DNA of 64,000 bases from assembly GCA_028821475.1 (NCBI GenBank), contig JAPPGB010000091.1, positions 1 through 64,000 on the forward strand. Reading direction: 5' to 3'. This document shows, piece by piece, positions 1-8,768 of this stretch. A model generated the notes under the pieces. The model saw nothing but the letters and a program-made list of their open reading frames with translations. It was not told where the DNA came from and searched no databases. The translations under genes were made by a program, and so were the position numbers. The DNA is from Spirochaetaceae bacterium. GTDB lineage: Bacteria > Spirochaetota > Spirochaetia > SZUA-6 > Bin103. Numbering within the stretch: the first letter of the stretch is position 1; each line of letters begins with the position of its first letter.

Positions 1-25
1 GGCCGGAGCACCGTCCACGGCGGCG

Positions 26-559
26 GTGAGCGCGGTCCGCGGCGGCGGAGCGGCCGCGGCGGCCGCGGGCGGCGACGTGTCGCGGCGCGGCTTCCTGTCC
101 TGGATCACCGCCGGGTGGCTGGCGTTCGGCGCCCTCACCACCGGCACCCTGATCGGGACGGTGCGCTTCCTGTTTCCGAACGTGCTGTTCGAGCCGCCGC
201 AGACGTTCCGCGCCGGCTTTCCCGAGGAGTATACCGTGGGCGACGTGTCGACCCGCTTCAAGGATCAGTTCGCCGTCTGGATCGTGCGCACGCCCACCGA
301 GATCTACGTGCTGTCCACCGTCTGCACCCACCTCGGCTGCACCCCCAACTGGCTGTCCGGCGAGCAGAAGTTCAAGTGCCCGTGCCACGGCAGCGGATTC
401 CGCAAGACCGGCATCAACTTCGAAGGTCCGGCGCCCCGGCCGCTGGAGCGCTACCGGGTGGCGTTGGCCGACGACGGCCAGATCCTGGTCGACAAGACGC
501 GCAAGTACCAGTGGGAGAAGGGTGAGTGGACCGACCCCGAGTCGTTCCTGGCGGTGTAG
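26..559 (+). CDS. qcrA: Rieske [2Fe-2S] protein of a menaquinol:cytochrome c reductase
   Basis: This is the iron-sulfur subunit that takes electrons from quinol on the outer face of the membrane. The cluster-binding motifs are CTHLGC (C100, H102, C105) and CPCHGSGF (C118, C120, H121), both intact. A twin-arginine-like stretch, SRRGFLSW (about residues 19-26), precedes one hydrophobic segment, as expected for a Tat-exported, membrane-anchored Rieske protein. An Ala/Gly-rich stretch lies before it. The GTG start is a best guess, because the frame stays open to the left edge of the window and the true N-terminus may be outside. It is the first gene of a four-gene respiratory operon. Confidence 0.9.
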   Translation: MSAVRGGGAAAAAAGGDVSRRGFLSWITAGWLAFGALTTGTLIGTVRFLFPNVLFEPPQTFRAGFPEEYTVGDVSTRFKDQFAVWIVRTPTEIYVLSTVCTHLGCTPNWLSGEQKFKCPCHGSGFRKTGINFEGPAPRPLERYRVALADDGQILVDKTRKYQWEKGEWTDPESFLAV

Positions 560-609
560 CGAGCGGAGACGAAAGGGCAACATGATGAACACGAGGAGTA
601 GCGCGATCC

Positions 610-1650
610 ATGGCTGACACCGAAGCCCGATCCGGTAACGGTTCCGCCGACCGCGAAGAGGCTGCCCGCGAACGCGCAGCGGCGCGCGCCGGCGCCGCTG
701 CGCGTGAAGGGGCCGCTCGCGCGCGGGCTGCCGCACGCCAGGGAGCCGCCGCGCGTGAAGGGACCTCCGCCCGTGGAGGGGCCGCTCGCGGCGGCGACGG
801 CGCCCGCGGGGGAGGCGGCGCCCGGGGAGGCGGCGGTGCCCGCGGCCGCGGAGGCGGTGCCAACGGCAGCAAGGGCCCGAACGTACTGCGGCAGCTCGCC
901 GAATCGCAGGTAATCAAGTCGATATTCCGCACCGGCATACCGCGCACTCGCCGGCAGCGCATGATGGGCGTGCTGAACAACGTGTTCCTGCACCTCCACC
1001 CGGTGCGCCTTCCGAAGCACGCGGTCAAGGTGAAATACACCTGGTGCATGGGCGGGCTGTCGTTCTTCATCTTCCTGGTGCTGACCATCACCGGCATCCT
1101 GCTCATGTTCTACTACCGGCCTACCGTCGAAGCCGCCTACGGCGACATCATCGACATCGGCTCGCAGGTGCCGCTCGGCATCATGCGCGAGATCCACCGC
1201 TGGGGCGCGCACCTGATGGTGATAACCGTGTGGCTGCACATGTTCCGGGTGTTCATGACCGGCTCCTACAAGCCGCCGCGCGAGTTCAACTGGCTGATCG
1301 GCGTGCTGCTGCTCACGCTCACCATGTTCCTGAGCTACACCGGGTACCTGCTGCCGTGGGACCAGCTCGCCATCTGGGCGGTCACCGTGGGCGCCAACAT
1401 GGCCCGCGCGGCACCGTTTCTCGGCCACGAGGGACCGGGCGCTTCACTGCTGTCGATCGGCGACGTGAACTTCGTGCACGCCGGCGCGGACGCCAAGTTC
1501 GCCCTGCTCGGCGGGCGTTTCCTGGGAGAGGCCACGCTGCTGCGATTCTACGTGCTGCACTGCATCGGGGTGCCGTTCATCGTGATGATCCTGATGATCG
1601 TCCACTTCTGGCGCATCCGGAAGGACGGCGGGATCTCCGGACCCACGTAA
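610..1650 (+). CDS. qcrB: Cytochrome b (b6-type), N-terminal four-helix subunit
   Basis: This is the quinol-oxidising di-heme subunit. The heme ligand pairs are visible: H196/H210 (spacing 14) in the stretch beginning HRWGAH, and H317/H332 (spacing 15). The 15-residue second spacing is the b6 pattern. C146 in TWCMGG sits where cytochrome b6 and Bacillus QcrB bind an extra heme covalently, so a c-type heme on the cytoplasmic side is likely (inference from family knowledge). About residues 15-87 form an Ala/Arg/Gly-rich low-complexity extension built from AAAREG-like units, which normal cytochrome b lacks. The start has an upstream GAGGAG at 593-598. The next gene follows after 33 nt. Confidence 0.92.
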   Translation: MADTEARSGNGSADREEAARERAAARAGAAAREGAARARAAARQGAAAREGTSARGGAARGGDGARGGGGARGGGGARGRGGGANGSKGPNVLRQLAESQVIKSIFRTGIPRTRRQRMMGVLNNVFLHLHPVRLPKHAVKVKYTWCMGGLSFFIFLVLTITGILLMFYYRPTVEAAYGDIIDIGSQVPLGIMREIHRWGAHLMVITVWLHMFRVFMTGSYKPPREFNWLIGVLLLTLTMFLSYTGYLLPWDQLAIWAVTVGANMARAAPFLGHEGPGASLLSIGDVNFVHAGADAKFALLGGRFLGEATLLRFYVLHCIGVPFIVMILMIVHFWRIRKDGGISGPT

Positions 1651-1683
1651 GCGGCAAGACCAAGCGGAAGGACGCAAGGAAAG

Positions 1684-2790
1684 GTGCTCAAGCAATTCTT
1701 CAACTGGGTTTCCAACCCCGCCATCCTGTTCTCAATCTTCATCGTGGGGTTCTTCTTCATTTTCCCGCCCGGCGAGAAGCTGTACCGGCTCAACCGCCGT
1801 CTGAAGCTCGACATGCTGTGGACTCCCGCCGGCGGCGTCGTGTTCTTCGCCCTGCTTGCGATCTTCTTCCTGTGGGGGATTACCGACGCGAACTTCCGCC
1901 TCATCGTGTTCAAGCCGGACAACATTCCGATCACGGCGCTCTTGTTCCTGGTGCCGTTCTTCCTCTGGTACTCGATGAAGCAGGCACGCGACAACGATCT
2001 GCGCGCCGAGAAGGGCGAACCACCGCGCGAGGCGCTCGACAACGAGAAGGTGCTGGTGTGGCCGGACCTGGTGTACGTGGAGTTCATCTGCCTGATCCTG
2101 TCGATGGCGCTGATGATCGTCTGGTCGCTGTTCCTGAAGGCGCCGCTGGAGGAACCGGCCAACCCCACGGTGTCGCCCAACCCGTCGAAGGCGCCATGGT
2201 ACTTCCTCGGCCTGCAGGAGATGCTGGTCTACTACGACCCGTGGCTGGCGGGCGTGGTGCTGCCGACGCTGATCATCGTCGGCCTGGTCGCCATCCCCTA
2301 CATGGACATCAACCCCGGCGGCCAGGGCTTCTACAGCTACCGGCCGCGCATGAAGTCGATCAGCATCTTCCTGTTCGGCTTCGTGGTGATGTGGATCTTC
2401 CTGATCCTGGTCGGCACCTTTCTGCGCGGACCGAACTGGAACTTCTTCGGACCGTTCGAGTTCTGGGATCCCAACAAGCGTGAGGTGCTGAACAACGTAA
2501 ACCTGTCGGAATACGTGTATATCTTCCTGCTGCGCACCGGGTTGCCGAAGAACATCCTGGTCCGCGAGCTGTTCGGGATCCTGCTGATCCTGGGGTACTT
2601 CGCGATCGTGCCCGGGCTGCTGGCACAGACCGTGTTCAAACGGCTGTTCCAGCGCCTCGGCGTGGTTCGCTACAGTTTTTTCATCGTGCTGTTGCTGATG
2701 GGGTTGGCTTTGCCGATCAAGATGTACACACGCTGGCTGTTCAACCTGAAGTACATCGTCTCGATCCCGGAGTACTTCCTGAACGTATAG
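1684..2790 (+). CDS. Cytochrome b C-terminal / subunit IV-like membrane protein
   Basis: This is the partner that completes the cytochrome b core, equivalent to PetD (subunit IV). The signature PWYFLGLQE, near residue 177, belongs to the quinol-oxidation-site region of this family. At 368 residues it is far longer than plant or cyanobacterial PetD (about 160). It has roughly eight hydrophobic segments, including two before and several after the conserved core. The GTG start at 1684 follows an AAGGA-type site. The stop codon is directly followed by the ATG of the multiheme cytochrome gene, so the two are tightly coupled. I do not recognise the extra C-terminal membrane part. Confidence 0.88.
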   Translation: MLKQFFNWVSNPAILFSIFIVGFFFIFPPGEKLYRLNRRLKLDMLWTPAGGVVFFALLAIFFLWGITDANFRLIVFKPDNIPITALLFLVPFFLWYSMKQARDNDLRAEKGEPPREALDNEKVLVWPDLVYVEFICLILSMALMIVWSLFLKAPLEEPANPTVSPNPSKAPWYFLGLQEMLVYYDPWLAGVVLPTLIIVGLVAIPYMDINPGGQGFYSYRPRMKSISIFLFGFVVMWIFLILVGTFLRGPNWNFFGPFEFWDPNKREVLNNVNLSEYVYIFLLRTGLPKNILVRELFGILLILGYFAIVPGLLAQTVFKRLFQRLGVVRYSFFIVLLLMGLALPIKMYTRWLFNLKYIVSIPEYFLNV

Positions 2791-5709
2791 ATGGCAGTCC
2801 GACCGCAAGCACCGCAGCCGGAAGAGCGGCACTACAAGATCGGCACCCTGAACAAGTGGTTCGCGATCGGCAGCATCGTGCTGCTGATCACCATCATCGC
2901 GGGGTTCGCCCAGGACTACGGGCGCGAGTGGAAGCGCTGGCAGCGCGAGTTCCGCAGCATCGACCAGCGGGTGACGCGCGCCGCCTACGACGATATGGCC
3001 GCCGAGATGGAGGGCGACGCGGACCTGGCGCGGGCGCGCGAGCAGGTGGCCGCCGCCGAGGAGTCGCTGAGCGCGCGCAAGGATGACGTGGCCGCCGCCG
3101 GACGCGACGTGGACCGCCTGAAAGCGCGTTTCGACATTGTCAACTCGCGGTTCCAGAACGTGAAGGCGGAGCTGGAACGGGCCCGCTACCGCGACGAGCA
3201 GGCGTCCGCCAGCGTCGAGGGCCTGGGGCTGAACAGCGAGCGCACCGCCCGCGACCTGGAGCGATGGGAGACCCACTTCGCCGGCGCTTCGGTGGCCCAG
3301 GAGGAAGCGCAGGTCGCCCTGGATCAGGCAGAGGCCGCACTGACCGCGTTTCAGGATGACGTCCGCGCCGCCACGCGCACGCGCGACCAGCTTTCGCGCG
3401 AGGCCGACCTGCTGATGCGGCGGCTGACGCGCATGGATCCCGAGTTTTCGCCGATGGGCGTGAAGGTGGCCAACGTCATCCGCGACCTGCCGATACTCGA
3501 CCTGGCGCAGCCCACCCTGAAGGTGAACCAGGTGGTGCTGCCCGACATCCGGGAGAATCTCAACTTCGCCCAGGTGCCGCGCGTGGACCGCTGCGTGACC
3601 TGCCACCTCGGGGTGGAGCGCGCCGACCTGGAAGGGGTGGAGAACCCGCACGGCGCCCATCCGCGGCTGGCGCTGTTCGTGGCCAGCGACTCGCCGCACC
3701 CGCTCGAGGAATTCGGCTGCACGAGTTGCCACGGCGGCCGCGGACGCGCCACCGACTTCTACGGCACCGTGCACGTGCCCGATTCCTCCGACCAGGAACA
3801 CGACTGGGAAGAGCGCCTCGGCTGGAAGGAATACCACCTGTGGGAGGAGCCGATGCATCCGCTGCGCTACGCGGAGGCGGGCTGCTACCAGTGCCACAGC
3901 GGTCAGACCACGGTGCGCGGCGCCGACAAGCTCAACTACGGGCTGGCCCTGATCGAGCAGGCGGGCTGCTACTCGTGCCACCAGATCGACAGCTTCGAGC
4001 GATCGCTGCAGCGCGGCCCGTCACTGCGCAACGTGGCCGACAAGATCACCCCGGAGTTCGCCTTCCAGTGGATCAAGGATCCGGCCGCGTTTCGCGCGCA
4101 GACCTGGATGCCGTCCTACTTCGGGCAGAGCAACAACAGCGATCCCGAGTCGGCGGCGCGTTCCGACCAGGAGGTGCGGGCGATGGTGAGCTACCTGTTC
4201 GCCAACAGCACCGCCTACCCGATGGTGTCGATTCCGGTGGCCGGCGACGCGGCGCGCGGCGAGGAGCTGGTCGCCTCGGTCGGCTGCATGGCGTGTCACC
4301 AGTCGCCGGAGGAGACCGCCGGCAGCGACACCCGCACGGCCGCAAGCATCCAGGATCTGCGCCGCCAGTTCGGGCCCAACTTCCAGGGCCTGGGCAGCAA
4401 GACCTCGGCGCAGTGGGTGTACAACTGGCTCAAGGATCCGTCCAGCTACCATCCCGGCACGCGCATGCCGAGCCTGCGCCTGACCGACCAGGAGGCGGCC
4501 GACATCACCGCCTACCTGATGGGATCGACCGACGCGGCGTTCGTGAACCGCCCGGTACCGGGTGTCGACGAGGCAATCATCGACCAGATCGCGCTCGACT
4601 TCCTGTCCAACACGGCGCCGATGATCACCGCCCGCGAGCAGCTCTCCGGCATGAGCCGAAGCGAGAAGCTGGAGTACACCGGCGAACGCCTTATCGGACA
4701 GTACGGGTGTTATGCCTGTCACGACATTGCCGGCTTCGAAGGCGCCCAGCCGATCGGCACCGAGTTGACCGACATCGGACGCAAGGCGCTGCACCAGTTC
4801 GACTACGGCTTCGTCGACATCGAGCACAGCCGCACCTCCTGGTGGACCGCCAAGCTCACCGATCCGCGCATCTTCGACACCCACCGCGACCTGACTCCGA
4901 TGCTGAAGAGCCGGATGCCCAACTTCCGCTTCACGGACCTGCAGGTGGAGGCGATGGTGACCGCGCTCGCCGGATTCGTGGAGACCGACCCGGACAACAC
5001 CCTGATCGTGCCGCGCACGCCGAGCAGCCTGCGCATCGAGCAGGGCCAGCACCTGGTACGGCAGATGAACTGCCAGGGCTGCCACGTCATCGAGGGCGAC
5101 GGCGGCGCCGTGGTGGAGCGGGTGGCCGATTGGCTGCAGCGGTTCGAGGGCCGCGATGCCGCCGACGCGGGCGCGCTGGCGGCAAGCTTCTCGCCGCCCA
5201 ACCTGCTCGGCGAGGGCCGCAAGGTGCGGACCGACTGGCTGTTCGCCTTCTTCCACGAGCCGTCGCCGATCAGGCCGTGGCTGCGCATCCGCATGCCGAG
5301 CTACGGCATGACCGCCGAGCAGCGCAACGGGCTCATCGCCTACTTCACGGCGCTCGACGAGGCGGACTACCCGTTCGCCGCGGCGGTGGAGCCGGAACTG
5401 ACCGGGGAGGAGCTGGACGCGGCGCTGACCATGTTCTCGCCGCAGTACTTCAACTGCACCACCTGTCACATCCAGGGCGACCAGTTCCCGCCGGGGACGC
5501 CGGACCGCTGGGCTCCCAACTTCGCGCTCGCCGCCGAGCGGCTGCGCCCGGAGTGGATCATCGACTGGCTGGCCGACCCGCAGTCGCTGATGCCGGGCAC
5601 CCGGATGCCGGCGTTCTACCCGCTCGGCGCGCCGGGCATCCTGAACGACGACACCGACCATCAGCTCGAAGTCCTCCGCGACTACCTGCTCACCCTCGGC
5701 ACGGAGTGA
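2791..5709 (+). CDS. Membrane-anchored octaheme c-type cytochrome of the bc complex operon
   Basis: The protein has 972 residues and eight CxxCH heme-binding motifs, with the first Cys at about residues 268, 310, 365, 393, 499, 640, 761 and 889. A single hydrophobic anchor lies at about residues 25-42, followed by a charged, heptad-like region (about 55-205) that looks like a coiled coil standing the heme part off the membrane. Repeated units with W-x-x-x-W-L-x-D-P and G-T-R-M-P-like segments indicate several cytochrome c class I folds in series. Its place directly after the bc-type genes suggests it replaces cytochrome c1 as electron acceptor of the complex. Several heme motifs have the form CYxCH. 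No homologue name is assigned. Confidence 0.85.
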   Translation: MAVRPQAPQPEERHYKIGTLNKWFAIGSIVLLITIIAGFAQDYGREWKRWQREFRSIDQRVTRAAYDDMAAEMEGDADLARAREQVAAAEESLSARKDDVAAAGRDVDRLKARFDIVNSRFQNVKAELERARYRDEQASASVEGLGLNSERTARDLERWETHFAGASVAQEEAQVALDQAEAALTAFQDDVRAATRTRDQLSREADLLMRRLTRMDPEFSPMGVKVANVIRDLPILDLAQPTLKVNQVVLPDIRENLNFAQVPRVDRCVTCHLGVERADLEGVENPHGAHPRLALFVASDSPHPLEEFGCTSCHGGRGRATDFYGTVHVPDSSDQEHDWEERLGWKEYHLWEEPMHPLRYAEAGCYQCHSGQTTVRGADKLNYGLALIEQAGCYSCHQIDSFERSLQRGPSLRNVADKITPEFAFQWIKDPAAFRAQTWMPSYFGQSNNSDPESAARSDQEVRAMVSYLFANSTAYPMVSIPVAGDAARGEELVASVGCMACHQSPEETAGSDTRTAASIQDLRRQFGPNFQGLGSKTSAQWVYNWLKDPSSYHPGTRMPSLRLTDQEAADITAYLMGSTDAAFVNRPVPGVDEAIIDQIALDFLSNTAPMITAREQLSGMSRSEKLEYTGERLIGQYGCYACHDIAGFEGAQPIGTELTDIGRKALHQFDYGFVDIEHSRTSWWTAKLTDPRIFDTHRDLTPMLKSRMPNFRFTDLQVEAMVTALAGFVETDPDNTLIVPRTPSSLRIEQGQHLVRQMNCQGCHVIEGDGGAVVERVADWLQRFEGRDAADAGALAASFSPPNLLGEGRKVRTDWLFAFFHEPSPIRPWLRIRMPSYGMTAEQRNGLIAYFTALDEADYPFAAAVEPELTGEELDAALTMFSPQYFNCTTCHIQGDQFPPGTPDRWAPNFALAAERLRPEWIIDWLADPQSLMPGTRMPAFYPLGAPGILNDDTDHQLEVLRDYLLTLGTE

Positions 5710-5710
5710 G

Positions 5711-6499
5711 ATGTCGACTTTCGAGGATGGGTTCGCCGCCGTGGAAGCTGCCGCCGAGGAAGCGGAAGCCGCCGCGCGGACACTGGCTGCTACTGCCCGC
5801 AGGTTGAGAAGAGCCGCCCAAGACGGCGCCGTTGCCAAACTTCGGCGAGAGGCGCATCAACTGACGAACGCTCTGTCCGCGACCGATCAGAGCGTGGCTC
5901 GTGCGGCAGTGGCGTGGCCCTTCGACGAGTGTGCGGCGACCGCCTACATGGGCGAACGGTACGCGGACGAGTTGCGCAGCGCCGCAGGCTCGATCGGGCT
6001 CAACGTGTCGGTACGCGACGAGGCGTTGGTGTGCTCACCGTCCATTCTCCGTGTCTTGCCCGCTGACACGGCACTGAAAATCGACGGCAAGAAACGCACG
6101 GCTATCCGGCCATCGAAGCTGGCAGCGGACCTGCGTGCGATTCAGCACCGGATGCGCCCAAAGAGCGACGCCCAGCAACAGCGCTTCCTGGAAGCACTCT
6201 ACAAGGCGTTCAGGATCATAAGAGGAAAACCCTCCGATCCGTTGTTTGACGCGACGCGAGTGGTGCCGCTGTCCGAGGTGTACGCCGTTTTCACGTCGCT
6301 GCCGGGGACCAGCACGCAGTACACGAAGACCGATTTCGCGCGCGACATCTACCTGCTCGATTCCTCATCGGTAGCGGACACCAGGTCCGGGGCGCGAGTG
6401 AGCTTTACCGGCTCCGTGCGACGTAGTACCGGGATCCTTTCCTTTGTGGACCGTAACGGCAACGTGATCCGTTACTTCGGCGTACAGTTCTCGGAGTAG
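5711..6499 (+). CDS. Uncharacterised protein, first gene of a BrxD-like ATPase cassette
   Basis: This 262-residue protein is not recognised. Residues 1-60 are Ala/Glu/Arg-rich and probably form a helical coiled coil. A basic middle part (about 115-175) contains KIDGKKR and several Arg/Lys clusters. The C-terminal 60 residues alternate short polar and hydrophobic stretches and look like beta strands, ending in RYFGVQFSE. There is no signal peptide or membrane segment. The ATG lies two bases after the stop of the octaheme cytochrome gene, but base use changes here, so this is a new module and not a respiratory gene. Four bases separate it from the next gene, which implies joint translation with the two ATPase-like proteins. 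Confidence 0.75.
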   Translation: MSTFEDGFAAVEAAAEEAEAAARTLAATARRLRRAAQDGAVAKLRREAHQLTNALSATDQSVARAAVAWPFDECAATAYMGERYADELRSAAGSIGLNVSVRDEALVCSPSILRVLPADTALKIDGKKRTAIRPSKLAADLRAIQHRMRPKSDAQQQRFLEALYKAFRIIRGKPSDPLFDATRVVPLSEVYAVFTSLPGTSTQYTKTDFARDIYLLDSSSVADTRSGARVSFTGSVRRSTGILSFVDRNGNVIRYFGVQFSE

Positions 6500-6503
6500 G
6501 TCA

Positions 6504-7454
6504 ATGCACGTCACCGACTGGCTGGAGCAGATCGAGCGTGACTACCTCGCTACCTTCGTCGCGAGCGGCGGGGCGGCAGTTAAGTTCGTTGTCGGTGACG
6601 GGATGCAGCGGTCCGCGGCACGCCACGGCTTGACCAAGCTCGCCAAGGATCGCGGCTATCTCGTGTTGAGCGCGGATGCCGCGGCACATCGATTTCACAT
6701 GCCGCAGGATCTGTTCTTTGCCCTTGCAGCACAAGTAGACTGGCGGCTGGCGGCGCGCCGCTACCTTATCAACCTGTTGGCACGCGAGGGCTACCAGACT
6801 GGTGACGTTACGCCGGCCGACGAGCACGCACTGCAGGCCGTGGCTGAACTCAACAAGATCGGCAAGGAGTTCCTCCTCACGGCGTTGAATCCACGTCTGC
6901 AACGAGACGTGTTCTATGACGCCAACATGGCCAAGGATTTCCGCGTTGCGATGTCTCACCTGTGCTTGATGGAGCGCTCCGCCGAACAGCCTCATCCCGG
7001 ACAACCAATCATCGACTGGCTGACCGGCGTCAACACGCGCATCTCGAACGTGAAGCCATTCTCGATTTACAATCCGATCAACCGTACGACGGCTCGGCAT
7101 CTGCTACGCTCGGCGTTCTATTGGTTCTCCAAAGCAGGCTACCCGGGGACCGTCGTGATTCTCGACAGCACTCGGGTTACCGGGCGGACAAGGCCATCCG
7201 ACGGCTCCCGGTACTACACCAGAGCCATGACAATGGACTTCTACGAGATAATGCGGGAGTTCATCGATAGCGTTGACTTGCTCGTTGCAACCATGATCGT
7301 GTCCTGCTCCGAAGCCGCGTTTCTGGACCAGGAGGCTGACCGACAGTCTCGCGGCGTCGGGATTTATCCTGCGTTGCAGACCAGGATCATCGATGACGTT
7401 CGCGACAAGAGAATCGAGAATCCGGCGGCCGCCCTGTGCCGCCTGATGGGCTGA
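6504..7454 (+). CDS. BrxD/DUF2791-like protein with a degenerate P-loop
   Basis: The N-terminal pattern (DWLEQIERDY, then GGAAVKFVVGDG at about residues 22-34) resembles the P-loop protein family annotated as the BREX system ATP-binding domain (DUF2791, BrxD-like); this is from memory and no search was run. The usual GxxGxGK(S/T) loop is replaced by VVGDGMQRS, without the Lys, so nucleotide hydrolysis is doubtful. A hydrophobic strand ending in an acidic residue (GTVVILDS, near 214-221) may be the remains of Walker B. It sits between an unknown protein and an intact ATPase, four bases from the latter, which suggests a subunit pair in which one partner lost catalysis. Confidence 0.65.
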   Translation: MHVTDWLEQIERDYLATFVASGGAAVKFVVGDGMQRSAARHGLTKLAKDRGYLVLSADAAAHRFHMPQDLFFALAAQVDWRLAARRYLINLLAREGYQTGDVTPADEHALQAVAELNKIGKEFLLTALNPRLQRDVFYDANMAKDFRVAMSHLCLMERSAEQPHPGQPIIDWLTGVNTRISNVKPFSIYNPINRTTARHLLRSAFYWFSKAGYPGTVVILDSTRVTGRTRPSDGSRYYTRAMTMDFYEIMREFIDSVDLLVATMIVSCSEAAFLDQEADRQSRGVGIYPALQTRIIDDVRDKRIENPAAALCRLMG

Positions 7455-7458
7455 TCCG

Positions 7459-8718
7459 GTGATGGAGCAGAGCGTGCAGCAACTTCCCGACCAGCTCGAC
7501 TGCCGCCGCGCGATAGAAGCGCTTCGCAACGGCGTGCCGAACCGCGTGGCAGTGCGGATTCTCGGCAGTACGCAGCCGCAGGCCGAGCGGCAGTTTCAGG
7601 AACGCCTCACTGGCAACGGTGGCGAGGACGCCGGCGGCCTGCTGATATCGGGCGATTTCGGCGCCGGCAAGTCGCACCTGCTGGAGCACTTCGAGAACAT
7701 CGCACTGGAACGAGGTTTCGTGTGCAGCCGCATCGCGGTGAGCAAGGAGACCCCGTTCTACGACCTGGGAAAGATGTTTCGGGCGGCCGCCGACACCGGC
7801 GTGCTTCCCGACGGCAGAGTCGGTGCCATGGTGGATGAAATCGGCAACCGGCTGGCCGGTCCGAGGGATCCCCGCTACGCGACGTTCTTCCGTTGGGCTG
7901 ACGGCGCTTCCAGCGACTTGCACCGTATTTTCCCGGCGACCCTCATGGTGCACGAACGCCTGCCGGATCAGGAGATGTTGAACGCCATCAGATGGTTCTG
8001 GTCGGGAGACAAGATCGCGGTAGGCGACGTAAAGCGGGGGCTGCGCCAAATCGGGCAGCAGGGGACCTACCAGTTCCGTGCCCCGAAACTCCGCGACCTG
8101 CCTCCGCAGCGACTGCGCTTCGTCCTGGAAATGATCAAGACGTCCGGCTATCGGGGCTGGGTGGTACTCATCGACGAGTTGGAGCTGATCGGCAGCTACA
8201 GCCTGTTGCAGCGGGCGCGATCGTATGCGGAACTCGCCCGATGGATGGGCGTAGCGGATGATGCCCGCTATCCTGGGCCGGTGGTTGTGGCGGCAATCAC
8301 GGAGGACTTCGTCGAGGCGATCCTTGAAGAGAAGGGCGACCGCGTCAAGGTTCCGGCAAGGTTGCGGGAGCGCGGCGAGGCACGAATGGCGCGGCAGGCA
8401 GAGCTTGGCATGCAGTGGCTGTCTTCCCGTCGTACCCGCCTGAGCGAAGTGACCGACGACGGCGTCGATGCCGCGGTAGACCACATCAGGCGCATCTACA
8501 GCCGCGCATACGACTGGGCTGCTCCCTCGGTCAGCGCTGCCGGCGGCGGTGCCGGCTACCAGAAGCGAATGCGCTACAAGGTGCGTGGCGCCATTACGAC
8601 ATGGGACTTGCAGAGGTTGTGCGACGCCGATCCCGATATGGAGACCGAGGAATACCAGCCGACGTACCATGAAGATCACGACCTTGAGGTCGAATCCCAC
8701 GAAGATACTCCATCCTGA
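7459..8718 (+). CDS. BrxD-like P-loop ATPase (DUF2791 family)
   Basis: This 419-residue ATPase has a clear Walker A, GDFGAGKS (residues 65-72), and a Walker B-like strand GWVVLIDELEL (about 233-243). The N-terminal segment with IEALRNGVPNRVAVRILG is typical of the BREX-associated ATP-binding family as I remember it. BrxD is one component of type 2 BREX anti-phage systems, but no PglX, PglZ, PglW or PglY gene is nearby. The gene could start at GTG 7459 or at the next codon, ATG 7462. It is the last of three co-directional genes with 2-4 nt gaps. Its stop codon lies inside a short tandem repeat. Confidence 0.8.
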   Translation: MMEQSVQQLPDQLDCRRAIEALRNGVPNRVAVRILGSTQPQAERQFQERLTGNGGEDAGGLLISGDFGAGKSHLLEHFENIALERGFVCSRIAVSKETPFYDLGKMFRAAADTGVLPDGRVGAMVDEIGNRLAGPRDPRYATFFRWADGASSDLHRIFPATLMVHERLPDQEMLNAIRWFWSGDKIAVGDVKRGLRQIGQQGTYQFRAPKLRDLPPQRLRFVLEMIKTSGYRGWVVLIDELELIGSYSLLQRARSYAELARWMGVADDARYPGPVVVAAITEDFVEAILEEKGDRVKVPARLRERGEARMARQAELGMQWLSSRRTRLSEVTDDGVDAAVDHIRRIYSRAYDWAAPSVSAAGGGAGYQKRMRYKVRGAITTWDLQRLCDADPDMETEEYQPTYHEDHDLEVESHEDTPS

Positions 8719-8750
8719 TCTTCTGATCCTTTGATCCTTCTGATCCTTCT
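8714..8750. repeat. Short tandem repeat with TGATC core, period 8-9 nt
   Basis: Four TGATC cores occur at 8716, 8724, 8732 and 8741, separated by CT-rich spacers. The first core contains the stop codon of the ATPase gene. The repeat ends 18 nt before the ATG of the amylase-GlgA gene. I see no palindrome that would make it a terminator. Confidence 0.6.
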
Positions 8751-8768
8751 CATGCCAACAGGAAACCC

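Noticed and set aside
1732-3981. A long open frame on the minus strand opposite the cytochrome genes (about 749 codons)
   Set aside because: It is complementary to well-supported genes in very G+C-rich DNA, is dominated by His, Arg, Gln and Val, and shows no family pattern. Such mirror frames occur opposite most genes here.
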